A DNA stretch of 60,020 bases, from the NCBI GenBank assembly GCA_900318465.1, contig ONKQ01000021.1:1-60020 (forward strand). The letters run 5' to 3'. Both the position numbers and the translations under genes were made by a program. This document shows positions 1 through 6,764 of this stretch, in pieces. The DNA is from an uncultured Bacteroidales bacterium. Lineage in GTDB: Bacteria > Bacteroidota > Bacteroidia > Bacteroidales > F082. The notes under the pieces are model-generated. The model saw only the letters and a program-made list of their open reading frames with translations. It searched no databases and was not told the origin of the DNA. The number at the start of each line of letters is the position of its first letter. Position 1 is the first letter of the stretch.

Positions 1-1
1 C

Positions 2-1435
2 GAAATCCCGAAGGGCGACCGTGGCACCGACGTTATCCTTTACATCAGTGACGATGCCGCCGAGTTCCTCGAAGAAGGCCGCATCCGCGAACTGCTCAAC
101 AAATACTGCAAGTTCCTGCCTATCCCAATCCAGTTCGGCACGCGCAAGGTGCAGGAGGAAATCAAGGGAGAGACCGACAAAGACGGCAAACCCAAGACCA
201 AGGAAGTGGAGAAGCCTTGGATCATCAACGATGTGGCGCCGCTGTGGAAGAAAGCCCCGACCGACATCAAGGACGAGGAATACAACGACTTCTACCACAC
301 GCTCTACCCGATGAACTTTGGCGAGCCGCTGTTCCACATCCACCTCAACGTGGACTACCCCTTCAACCTCACGGGCATCCTCTATTTCCCGAAGGTGAAA
401 AACCGCTACGAGTTCCAGCGCAACAAGATCCAACTCTACTGCAACGAGGTCTTCGTCACCGACAGCGTCGAAGGCATCCTGCCCGAGTTCCTCTCGCTAC
501 TGCACGGCGTGATCGACTCGCCCGACATCCCGTTGAACGTCAGCCGCTCGTTCCTGCAAAGCGACCAAAACGTGAAGAAAATTTCGACCTACATCACCAA
601 AAAGGTGGCCGAGAAACTGGAAGAGCTCTTCAAGAAAGACCGCGAGGCCTACGAGAAGAACTGGGACGACATCCGCGTGTTCATCGAATACGGCATGATG
701 AGCGACCCGAAGTTCTACGAGCGCGCCGAGAAGTTCTTCCTCTTCAAGGACACCGACGACAAATACTACACCATCGAGGAGTACAAAACCTTGATTAAGG
801 AAAACCAGACCGACAAGAACAAGGCCCTCGTCTATCTGTATGCCACCGACAAGGACGACCAATACACCAACATCGAGAACGCCAAGGCCAAGGGCTACAA
901 CGTCCTGATGATGGACGGCATCCTCGACCCGCATTTCATCAGCGCCTACGAGCAAAAGGAAGGCGAGAAAGGCGGTGACAGCCGCGCGATGTTTGCCCGT
1001 GTGGACTCCAACACCATCGACAAACTCATCGTGAAAGACGACAAGGAAACCGCCTCGGGCCTCGACGACAAGCAGAAGGAGACTGTGAAGGCCGCCTTCG
1101 AGAAGGTCATCGACAAGGTGAAATTCAACGTGGAGTTCAGCAACGAAGGTGCCGAAGCCGCTCCCGTGGAGGTCACCCAAAACGAGTGGATGCGCCGTAT
1201 GAAGGAAATGGAGCAGATGGGCGGCGGCCCAATGTCGTTCTACGGCTCGATGCCCGACAGTTACACGCTGATGCTCAACACTAACAGCCCTGTCATCACC
1301 GGCCTCTTGGGCAAGGACGAAACTGCACAGGAAGCCACCATCCGGCAAATCTACGACCTTGCTTTGCTCTCGAAGAACTTGCTGAAGGGCAAGGATTTGA
1401 GCGAGTTTGTCAAACGGAATCTTGAGAAACTTTAA
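2..1435 (+). CDS. htpG: Hsp90-family chaperone HtpG, 5'-truncated by window edge
   Basis: Cytosolic ATP-dependent dimeric chaperone. The frame is open from base 2 (EIPKGDRGTDVILYISDDAA...), so the visible 477 residues start in the middle domain; the N-terminal ATPase domain lies outside the window. Recognisable middle-domain segments are the NFGEPLFHIHLNVDYPF stretch and the client/ATPase-loop segment DSPDIPLNVSRSFLQSD, followed by the C-terminal dimerisation domain with a Met/Gly-rich patch (MKEMEQMGGGPMSFYG) and the end SEFVKRNLEKL. The first internal ATG (149) is not the start. A strong terminator follows. The last 87 bases of the gene plus its terminator region recur at 2973-3128, which is the odd feature here. 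The identification is secure. Confidence 0.96.
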   Translation, partial: EIPKGDRGTDVILYISDDAAEFLEEGRIRELLNKYCKFLPIPIQFGTRKVQEEIKGETDKDGKPKTKEVEKPWIINDVAPLWKKAPTDIKDEEYNDFYHTLYPMNFGEPLFHIHLNVDYPFNLTGILYFPKVKNRYEFQRNKIQLYCNEVFVTDSVEGILPEFLSLLHGVIDSPDIPLNVSRSFLQSDQNVKKISTYITKKVAEKLEELFKKDREAYEKNWDDIRVFIEYGMMSDPKFYERAEKFFLFKDTDDKYYTIEEYKTLIKENQTDKNKALVYLYATDKDDQYTNIENAKAKGYNVLMMDGILDPHFISAYEQKEGEKGGDSRAMFARVDSNTIDKLIVKDDKETASGLDDKQKETVKAAFEKVIDKVKFNVEFSNEGAEAAPVEVTQNEWMRRMKEMEQMGGGPMSFYGSMPDSYTLMLNTNSPVITGLLGKDETAQEATIRQIYDLALLSKNLLKGKDLSEFVKRNLEKL

Positions 1436-1448
1436 TCAAGAATTGGAG
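1349..1448 (+). repeat. htpG 3'-end repeat, copy 1 (in htpG)
   Basis: The last 29 codons of htpG plus 13 following bases. It aligns without gaps to 2973-3072 with about 12 differences by eye. This is the intact, in-gene copy. Confidence 0.9.
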
Positions 1449-1507
1449 AAATCGAAGATTGGCATACGCCGAATCGGTGATTTCAACGAAGTTAATTTGA
1501 GAAACAG

Positions 1508-1550
1508 AAATCCCCGCAATGCCATTGATTATTGGTGTTGCGGGGATTTT
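1508..1550 (+). terminator. Rho-independent terminator of htpG
   Basis: AAATCCCCGCAA (1508-1519) pairs perfectly with TTGCGGGGATTT (1538-1549), a 12-bp stem with an 18-base loop and a short T run. Because the stem ends in A/T on both sides it may also end the convergent lipoprotein transcript at 1568. Confidence 0.85.
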
Positions 1551-1567
1551 CATCATTCCATAAGGAA

Positions 1568-2449
1568 TCAGTCAGCATCTTGTACTAATCGAACATAGCA
1601 TTTATTATGCCTATATTCATTTGTTCCAACAAAAATAAAACCCGGTAATGTGCTAATCTCAAATGCACAATTCAAACCATACTCGTCATTCTTGTCGTTA
1701 TAATTTGACGACCAATAAGCACACCCGCGTTGATAGATAGGCAAGAGCACCAAACCATATTGATAATGCAAGGCGTTCCAATCAGTTTCAGAGATGACAT
1801 TGGTGATAAAAGGGCTGAAGATTTTCTTCTTGTTTATTTCAACGAATGAGTACACAGTAGGGTCCCAATCATCTGGAAAAAGGATGATGCCAAAAGCATT
1901 ATTAACCACGGCATGGGCAAAACGTGCCCCCGATGTAGTAGTACGCTTATCGAAAATGTATTCCCATTCGTCCTTGGTCAATGTCCGCCACTGACCCGTT
2001 TGATTGCCTCCGTTTCGAATGCGATTATATCCCCAATCAGCCTGACCAGTATGATCATATAAATTAGCAACCGAATCGCCGTATGCAAAATAATCAGCAT
2101 CATTCTCACTATTCGACCAAGGCTGATAGCACACCGCACCATGATTGTAGCCACTTGTGCCCCACGCAAAAGCATCAATCCATTCATCATAGTTTTCATC
2201 TATCACGATATAGTCATTCCTGTCTATACAATCGTATTGATTCCATGCGAATTGCCACGTGTTGGATGAAGGTTGATATTGCAAGTTGCCTTGAGAAAAA
2301 TACACCTGCTTGTTTTCGTTAATGGAAAACAATCCATCAACAGCCCCCTCTGGAGCTTGTTTTTGAGGTTCCACCGGCTGCTTGCCGCATCCCACCGCAA
2401 AAACCATCATCAGCATTATGGCTGCCATTGCCTTCAAAGTTCTGTTCAT
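1568..2449 (-). CDS. Lipoprotein with FISUMP/DUF1566-like domain
   Basis: A predicted surface lipoprotein of 293 residues. The N-terminus MNRTLKAMAAIMLMMVFAVGC is a lipoprotein signal peptide with Cys21 as the lipidated residue. The rest is one domain, beginning GLFSINENKQVYFSQGNLQYQ and containing AWGTSGYNHG, ADWGYNRIRNGG, QWRTLTKDEWEYIF and FPDDW. The same run of motifs recurs in the C-terminal parts of the lipoprotein at 16488-18116 and of the kinase at 18604-20919, so it is a shared module. I relate it to the Fibrobacter succinogenes major paralogous/DUF1566 C-type-lectin-like fold, but the assignment is by motif style only. Its signal peptide and promoter are nearly identical to those of the next lipoprotein (3145-4038), although the mature proteins are unrelated. 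Confidence 0.85.
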   Translation of the reverse strand: MNRTLKAMAAIMLMMVFAVGCGKQPVEPQKQAPEGAVDGLFSINENKQVYFSQGNLQYQPSSNTWQFAWNQYDCIDRNDYIVIDENYDEWIDAFAWGTSGYNHGAVCYQPWSNSENDADYFAYGDSVANLYDHTGQADWGYNRIRNGGNQTGQWRTLTKDEWEYIFDKRTTTSGARFAHAVVNNAFGIILFPDDWDPTVYSFVEINKKKIFSPFITNVISETDWNALHYQYGLVLLPIYQRGCAYWSSNYNDKNDEYGLNCAFEISTLPGFIFVGTNEYRHNKCYVRLVQDAD

Positions 2450-2546
2450 ATCGATTATGTTTTAGTTGTTTGAAACTGCAAAGAAACGAAAAATAGCGCG
2501 ATATGGCAAGTTTGTGATGCGAATTTGAGGAAAATGATTATTTTTG
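2387..2546. repeat. Promoter plus signal-peptide repeat, copy 1
   Basis: 160 bases from the lipobox Cys codon of the 1568-2449 lipoprotein, through its start, to the -7 box of the divergent hicB. It aligns without gaps to 3976-4135 with about 15 differences by eye. A more diverged relative is seen at about 5268-5417 upstream of the third lipoprotein. Confidence 0.9.
2539..2546 (+). promoter_or_regulatory. -7 promoter box (TATTTTTG) for hicBA
   Basis: Matches the Bacteroidota consensus TAnnTTTG. It lies 20 bases before the ATG at 2567 and excludes an upstream start at 2525, which would precede the transcript start. Confidence 0.7.
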
Positions 2547-2566
2547 CAGGTGAAAAACAAACCAAT

Positions 2567-2785
2567 ATGGAATACACGATTCTGATTCACAAAGATGCAG
2601 AAGGAGGTTGGTACTGCGGCCAATGCCAACAACTTCCTGGAGCCATCTCACAAGGCAAAACCCTTGACGAGTTGATGGAAAACATGAAGGATGCCATCCA
2701 ACTTGTTCTGGATTATAACAAGGAGCAAGCCCTTCATACCTTCGAAGGCGAGCGTTTCTTTTATCGGAAATTGGCCCTCGCGTGA
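2567..2785 (+). CDS. hicB: HicB-family antitoxin
   Basis: A 72-residue protein beginning MEYTILIHKDAEGGWYCGQC. The pattern EGGWYCGQCQQLPGAISQGKTLDELMENMKDAI is the HicB partial RNase-H-like fold that binds and neutralises HicA. The start at 2567 is chosen because the -7 box at 2539-2546 lies inside any longer frame. It overlaps hicA by four bases (GTGA), indicating translational coupling. The antitoxin comes first here, whereas toxin-first order is the more common one. No separate C-terminal DNA-binding domain is evident, so autoregulation may depend on the complex. The pair lies between two copies of a duplicated lipoprotein cassette. Confidence 0.88.
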   Translation: MEYTILIHKDAEGGWYCGQCQQLPGAISQGKTLDELMENMKDAIQLVLDYNKEQALHTFEGERFFYRKLALA

Positions 2786-2973
2786 AAAGGAATCTGCTCA
2801 TTAAACATTTGACGCAAAACAACTGCACTTTGTATCGCGAAGGGGCAAAGCATAGTTTGTATGTCGGTTCCAACGGCAATGTCGTTGCCGTGCCGCGCCA
2901 TCCCGACATATCGGACTACACAGCAAAAACCATTTGCAAACAGTTAGGGATTCCTGTAATCAACTACAACTGA
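2782..2973 (+). CDS. hicA: HicA-family mRNA interferase toxin
   Basis: A 63-residue toxin starting at GTG 2782, inside the hicB stop codon. It has the double-stranded RNA-binding-like HicA fold: KHLTQNNCTLYREGAKHSLYVGSNGNVVAVPRHPDISDYTAKTICKQLGI. His24 in GAKHSLY is the expected catalytic histidine, and the VPRHPDIS segment is typical of the family. Length is normal. HicA cleaves mRNA when HicB is degraded. The stop codon TGA at 2971-2973 shares its last base with the start of the htpG 3'-end remnant, so the gene abuts the duplication junction directly. Confidence 0.9.
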   Translation: MKRNLLIKHLTQNNCTLYREGAKHSLYVGSNGNVVAVPRHPDISDYTAKTICKQLGIPVINYN

Positions 2974-3059
2974 TTTACGACCTCGCTTTGCTCTCGAAGA
3001 ACTTACTGAAGGGCAAGGATTTGAGCGAGTTTGTGAAGAGGAATATGGAGAAGTTGTAA
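2973..3059 (+). pseudogene. Orphan copy of the htpG 3' end (last 29 codons)
   Basis: Reads IYDLALLSKNLLKGKDLSEFVKRNMEKL then TAA in one frame, matching the htpG C-terminus except one residue (Leu to Met), but it has no start or upstream gene body. DNA similarity continues about 13 bases beyond the stop and the following terminator also resembles that of htpG. It is a relic of tandem duplication or recombination at the htpG end and is not expected to be expressed as protein. Confidence 0.9.
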
Positions 3060-3072
3060 TCAACAATTGGAG
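2973..3072 (+). repeat. htpG 3'-end repeat, copy 2
   Basis: Second copy of the segment at 1349-1448, aligned without gaps. It marks the left edge of the second lipoprotein cassette. Confidence 0.9.
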
Positions 3073-3087
3073 ATTTAGAGATATTAG

Positions 3088-3128
3088 AATCCCCGAAGCG
3101 TCTTATGGCACTCCGGGGATTGTTTTTA
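3088..3128 (+). terminator. Rho-independent terminator, duplicate of the htpG one
   Basis: AATCCCCG (3088-3095) pairs with CGGGGATT (3114-3121), followed by GTTTTT. Position and the AATCCCCG/CGGGGATT core match the htpG terminator at 1508-1550, while the loop has diverged. Confidence 0.7.
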
Positions 3129-3144
3129 TTGTAGTAACACAACA

Positions 3145-4038
3145 TCACTTTTCCTCAAAGAATCGGAACGGGAAATGGTCATGTATTTCCTTCTCCTCTT
3201 CATACAAATCCACCTCGTCCAAGTGTTTCAAATACTTTTCCATGGCATACTCGTCCTTCAGCTCTTCAAGGGCTTCCAAAGCAGAAATAACAATCACTAT
3301 ATAATCATCAAATAGCATGGCATCGTCCATCTTAAAACGAATGACATTATTCAAATCTTGTTGCATCAGACCCTTCAACATGGATTTGCTGTCCTCTCCT
3401 TTCGCTAAAACGCCATTGATTTCATATGCATCCAGTCCTATTGATACAACATTTATTTGATTTGGGATGGTACAAACTCCATCGAGCATTTCTCGATAAA
3501 TCGAATCGCCCCTAAACCGACCTTGCATCCACAGGGGATGCAAAGACACATATGCATAATCCTGAATGTCAATCTCTGGATTCTTCGGAACAACCGCATA
3601 TTGAATTCTAGGTGTTTTTATATCGGCCAGCACCTGCATAACCTCATTTACATCATTCATTTTCAAAGATTTGTCGACATTCAAACGACAAATCATCAGA
3701 GGGACATCAGCTTTATTAAGAGAAGATTTCCATTCTTCCATAACTTTCTTAAACGATGGAATATCCAAAACTTCGCCATCTACAACAATTATCCTATTTG
3801 GTTCAGTTGAATCTTTAGGTCGAACTAAATACACATTTTTGGTAGCAGAAAGATGCGTCCATTCAAACAAATCTGTTTCAGGTAATTCCATAGTATAAGT
3901 ACCCTTCGGCAGACCAAGAACACTATCAATTTGAACATTTTCGACTTCAATGTTCTTTAAGTCTTTCGGATTGTTGCATCCCACTGCAAAAACCATCATC
4001 AGCATCAGGGCTGCCATTGCCTTCAAAGTACTCTTCAT
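3145..4038 (-). CDS. Lipoprotein of unknown function
   Basis: 297 residues with the signal peptide MKSTLKAMAALMLMMVFAVGC (lipid Cys21), nearly identical to that of the 1568-2449 lipoprotein; from the Cys onward the two proteins have no visible similarity. The mature part contains LMICRLNVDKSLKMNDVNEVMQVL and IQYAVVPKNPEIDIQDYAY, faintly reminiscent of the ExbD periplasmic fold (a D-K residue pair, then a helix ending in vmdal), but I would not assign it. The C-terminus is acidic (EEEKEIHDHF). The gene is the second member of a duplicated cassette and is transcribed away from the DUF6922-like gene. I do not recognise the family. Confidence 0.75.
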   Translation of the reverse strand: MKSTLKAMAALMLMMVFAVGCNNPKDLKNIEVENVQIDSVLGLPKGTYTMELPETDLFEWTHLSATKNVYLVRPKDSTEPNRIIVVDGEVLDIPSFKKVMEEWKSSLNKADVPLMICRLNVDKSLKMNDVNEVMQVLADIKTPRIQYAVVPKNPEIDIQDYAYVSLHPLWMQGRFRGDSIYREMLDGVCTIPNQINVVSIGLDAYEINGVLAKGEDSKSMLKGLMQQDLNNVIRFKMDDAMLFDDYIVIVISALEALEELKDEYAMEKYLKHLDEVDLYEEEKEIHDHFPFRFFEEK

Positions 4039-4135
4039 ATCGATTATGTTTTAGTTGTTTGAGATTGCAAAGAAACGAAAAAAAGCGTAATTTGGCAAAT
4101 TTGTGATGCAAATTTGAGGGAAATGAGTATTTTTG
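3976..4135. repeat. Promoter plus signal-peptide repeat, copy 2
   Basis: 160-base partner of 2387-2546, again running from a lipobox Cys codon to a divergent TATTTTTG box. Similarity stops abruptly at the Cys codon on one side and just past the box on the other. Confidence 0.9.
4128..4135 (+). promoter_or_regulatory. -7 promoter box (TATTTTTG)
   Basis: Precedes the ATG at 4154 by 18 bases. It is the counterpart of the hicBA box at 2539-2546 in the duplicated segment. Confidence 0.65.
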
Positions 4136-4153
4136 CAGCAAGAAAAAGTAACT

Positions 4154-4525
4154 ATGGCCACATCCAACACGATATTCTCCAACTACCGCCCCAACGGACA
4201 CCATATCAACCCTTCGTTGCTTTGGGAGTACGACATGAGCACCTTTGATTGGCAACGGTCTAAGGCTTTGGTGGCACAGCGTGTTATAGAATTAGGCTGG
4301 CCAGAGGATTTCTATGGTGCTTTCGACCTTTATGGTGGTTTTGAAGGCTTCCGCGAAATCATAAAGAGCCTCCCTCACCTTTCGGACATCGACATCAATT
4401 TCGTCTGCCATTACTTCAACCTGCAAAAGGAGAATCTGCTATGCTACACAAGGAAACAGTCGAGACAATTTGATTCAAAATACTTTAGGGAGCATTGCCG
4501 ACTTCTTCAAGGCGATTTTGATTAG
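4154..4525 (+). CDS. DUF6922-like protein
   Basis: 123 residues beginning MATSNTIFSNYRPNGHHINPSLLWEYD. The pattern of an N-terminal LLWEYDMSTFDW followed by VAQRVIELG and a helical segment with FREIIKSL resembles the Bacteroidota DUF6922 family, whose members often sit beside nucleotidyltransferase toxin-antitoxin genes. The start is set by the -7 box at 4128-4135. Unusually, after the TAG at 4523-4525 the same frame stays open for 21 sense codons (KVIAHRLNEMTAYPEKHFTNL) to a TAA at 4589-4591, overlapping the end of the convergent lipoprotein. This may be the remnant of a longer protein or of a lost partner gene. No function can be assigned. Confidence 0.65.
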   Translation: MATSNTIFSNYRPNGHHINPSLLWEYDMSTFDWQRSKALVAQRVIELGWPEDFYGAFDLYGGFEGFREIIKSLPHLSDIDINFVCHYFNLQKENLLCYTRKQSRQFDSKYFREHCRLLQGDFD

Positions 4526-4585
4526 AAGGTCATCGCCCACCGACTGAACGAGATGACAGCCTACCCCGAAAAACATTTCACAAAC

Positions 4586-5338
4586 TTATAAATCATCTCT
4601 CACAACCACCGCCCTAACCGTCTGTCCCCTATTTCGGTCGCTGCTGCCGCACAGGTGGCATTGGCTCGAATTGAAGTGGAAGCCCCAAGCGCGATAAGGA
4701 AATTCCTTGTTGAGCGTCACCGACCAATAAACGCCGAGGTCGGCACCATTGAACTCACTTTCCCACCAATAGCCGGCAGCGGGCAGGAAGAGGCTGTTGC
4801 CATTCTCAGCTGTGAAACGCCAGCCATTCACGCCATTTTGGGTAGTCCATACAGAAGTCGTGTTTTGGAACATCTCATCCCATTCGCCGATGGTGGGTAT
4901 GCGCCAGCCTGCGCCCCATTGGGCCAAGGCCACGTCATCAGCGGGTTCCAAAACGGTCAGGCTGTCGACAAAGCCGTTAAATCCAAAATCGGGATTGGTG
5001 CAATACTTGTTCAACTCATACCGCTCATTGAAAAAACGGCCATATCGGTAACTTTTCCAGTCATAGATTTCCTTGGGCGCGGTCTCGCCCCAAGCAAAAT
5101 AATCGCCATAGTCCTCAGGCGTATCTGCACCTATATTGCAAGTGGCCCACAAAGTGCCGCTCGGCAAGCCCAAATCAACAAATTCGTGGCCATTCAAAGT
5201 GCTGCCGTTATCGGCAATGCTATCGTTTTCGCCTTCATTTCCGCTATTGTTCGGTTCATCGGGTTTAGTGCAACCGACCGCGAAAACCATCATCAGCATA
5301 ATGGCCGCTATTGACTTGATTAACCTGTTCATACCCAT
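4586..5338 (-). CDS. Lipoprotein with FISUMP/DUF1566-like domain
   Basis: 250 residues. The N-terminus MGMNRLIKSIAAIMLMMVFAVGC is a lipoprotein signal peptide; the AAIMLMMVFAVGC part equals that of the lipoprotein at 1568-2449. A low-complexity linker (KPDEPNNSGNEGENDSIAD) leads to a domain starting HEFVDLGLPSGTLWATCNIG, then YGDYFAWGETAPKE, GWRIPTIGEWDEMF, SLFLPAAGYW, GVYWSVTL and the end GQTVRAVVV. This is a common Bacteroidales form of the DUF1566/FISUMP domain, distinct in sequence from the GNLQYQ-type domain nearby. Probably surface-exposed; ligand unknown. Translation may begin at Met1 or Met3. Confidence 0.85.
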   Translation of the reverse strand: MGMNRLIKSIAAIMLMMVFAVGCTKPDEPNNSGNEGENDSIADNGSTLNGHEFVDLGLPSGTLWATCNIGADTPEDYGDYFAWGETAPKEIYDWKSYRYGRFFNERYELNKYCTNPDFGFNGFVDSLTVLEPADDVALAQWGAGWRIPTIGEWDEMFQNTTSVWTTQNGVNGWRFTAENGNSLFLPAAGYWWESEFNGADLGVYWSVTLNKEFPYRAWGFHFNSSQCHLCGSSDRNRGQTVRAVVVRDDL

Positions 5339-5409
5339 TCATTTTTGTCGTTTTAGGTTGCAAAGAAACAAAAAATCGCCTCACAAACGCCAAATGGCTG
5401 GAAAATGAC

Positions 5410-5417
5410 TATTTTTG
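5410..5417 (+). promoter_or_regulatory. -7 promoter box (TATTTTTG) for the TPM operon
   Basis: Lies 17 bases upstream of the ATG at 5435 and rules out the earlier in-frame start at 5405. Confidence 0.65.
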
Positions 5418-5434
5418 CGGTCAAAAGAACGATT

Positions 5435-5878
5435 ATGTCAAACGCCATCAACATACTGAACCGCGAGGAAGACCGCCGCGTGGTGGAAGCCATCAAGCAG
5501 GCCGAACTGAACACCTCGGGCGAAATCAAAGTGCATATCGAGAACATTTGCCGAGGCAATGTGGAAAAACGCAGCCTCGTGGTTTTCAACAAATTGAAAC
5601 TCAACGAGACCCAATTGCGCAACGGCGTGCTCATTTATTTGGCCGTCCGCGACCACAAGTTTGCCATCCTCGGCGACGAAGGCATCAACAATGTGGTGGA
5701 AGACAACTTCTGGAACGACGTGAAAGACCTGATGTTGAGCCATTTCCGCGAAGGCCGTTTCGCCGATGGCCTTGTGGAAGGCATTATGCGCTGCGGCGAG
5801 AAACTCAAGACTTATTTCCCCTACCAATCCGATGATGTTAACGAAATCCCCGACGAAATCTCCTATGAAAACAATTGA
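5435..5878 (+). CDS. TPM-domain protein, cytoplasmic form
   Basis: 147 residues beginning MSNAINILNREEDRRVVEAIKQAE. The segment ELNTSGEIKVHIE...VFNKLKLNETQLRNGVLIYLAVRDHKFAILGDEGINNVV...FREGRFADGLVEGI is the TPM (TLP18.3/Psb32/MOLO-1) fold: a beta-strand with GEI, an R-N-G-V-L-I-Y strand and an ILGD-GI motif. No signal peptide or transmembrane segment is present, unlike its neighbour. The gene overlaps the next one by 14 bases. TPM proteins have been linked to phosphatase activity and membrane-complex repair; the role here is unknown. Confidence 0.82.
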   Translation: MSNAINILNREEDRRVVEAIKQAELNTSGEIKVHIENICRGNVEKRSLVVFNKLKLNETQLRNGVLIYLAVRDHKFAILGDEGINNVVEDNFWNDVKDLMLSHFREGRFADGLVEGIMRCGEKLKTYFPYQSDDVNEIPDEISYENN

Positions 5879-6653
5879 AAGACATAAACTGGCGCTTTTA
5901 TTCGGTTTACTTCTCGTTTTGCTCACTTTCGGCACAACGCTGAAAGCCCAATTGCCAAGTCCGCCCAACCCGCCACGCTTGGTGAACGACTACACGGGTA
6001 CGCTTACCGCCCACCAAGTCAATGTTTTAGAGCATAAATTAGTGGCCTATAACGACAGCACTTCGACCCAAATCCTCGTCCTCCTTGTCGACGACCTTCA
6101 GGGCTACAGCGTCGAGCAGTATGCCACTGAAATCGGGCACAGTTGGGGCGTGGGACAAAAAGGCAAAAACAACGGCGCAGTCATCCTCGTGAAGCCCAAG
6201 AAAGGCAGCGAGCGCGGCCAAGTGAACATCAACACGGGCTACGGCATCGAGGAATATGTCACCGATGCCACAGCCAAGCGCATCATCGAAAAGGAAATGA
6301 TTCCCTCTTTCAAGGAAGACGACTACTACACGGGCATCGACAACGCCGTCAACGTCATTATGGACCTCTGTTCGGGCAAGTTCACGCAAGACGAATACAC
6401 CAATGGCGGCGAAGGCATACCCATTTGGCTCATCCTCATTTTCATGATTGCTCTCTTCCTCATTTTCCGTTCCAGCAACGGCAACCAGAACTATTCCGGC
6501 GGAGGCACCCGCACCATCTGGATTCCGATGGGCGGAGGTTTTGGCAGTAGCGGAGGTTTCGGAGGTGGTGGCGGAAGTTTCGGTGGCGGTGGAGGCTTCG
6601 GCGGCTTTGGCGGCGGCGGTTTCGGCGGCGGTGGAGCATCGGGAAGTTGGTAG
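5865..6653 (+). CDS. TPM-domain membrane protein with Gly-rich tail
   Basis: 262 residues. Signal segment about 7-27 (LALLFGLLLVLLTFGTTLKAQ), TPM domain about 34-180 with the typical LVNDYTGTLTAHQVNVLE, TQILVLLVDDLQGYSVEQYATEI, WGVGQKGKNNGAVILV and NTGYGIEEYVTDA, one transmembrane helix about 189-206 (GIPIWLILIFMIALFLIF), then a long Gly/Phe/Ser-rich tail of GGGGSFGGGGGFGGFGGGG type, which is characteristic of YgcG-like TPM proteins. The ATG at 5865 overlaps the preceding TPM gene by 14 bases, so the two are co-translated. The exposed TPM domain would be periplasmic. Confidence 0.88.
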   Translation: MKTIERHKLALLFGLLLVLLTFGTTLKAQLPSPPNPPRLVNDYTGTLTAHQVNVLEHKLVAYNDSTSTQILVLLVDDLQGYSVEQYATEIGHSWGVGQKGKNNGAVILVKPKKGSERGQVNINTGYGIEEYVTDATAKRIIEKEMIPSFKEDDYYTGIDNAVNVIMDLCSGKFTQDEYTNGGEGIPIWLILIFMIALFLIFRSSNGNQNYSGGGTRTIWIPMGGGFGSSGGFGGGGGSFGGGGGFGGFGGGGFGGGGASGSW

Positions 6654-6764
6654 TTTGCAGTTGATAGTTTACAGTTGATAGTTGAGAGTTGGGAATTGTA
6701 GGGCTGTCACACTTTGCAGCCGAGAAATCTTGAAATCTTGAAATTTGAAATCTTAAATCAATAA

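Noticed and set aside
497-1348. 283-residue open frame antisense to htpG
   Set aside because: It lies wholly opposite a certain coding region; its His/Val/Leu-rich composition is what codon-biased GC-rich genes give on the other strand.
1407-1598. 63-residue frame after htpG
   Set aside because: It overlaps the htpG end, runs through the terminator hairpin and has no family resemblance.
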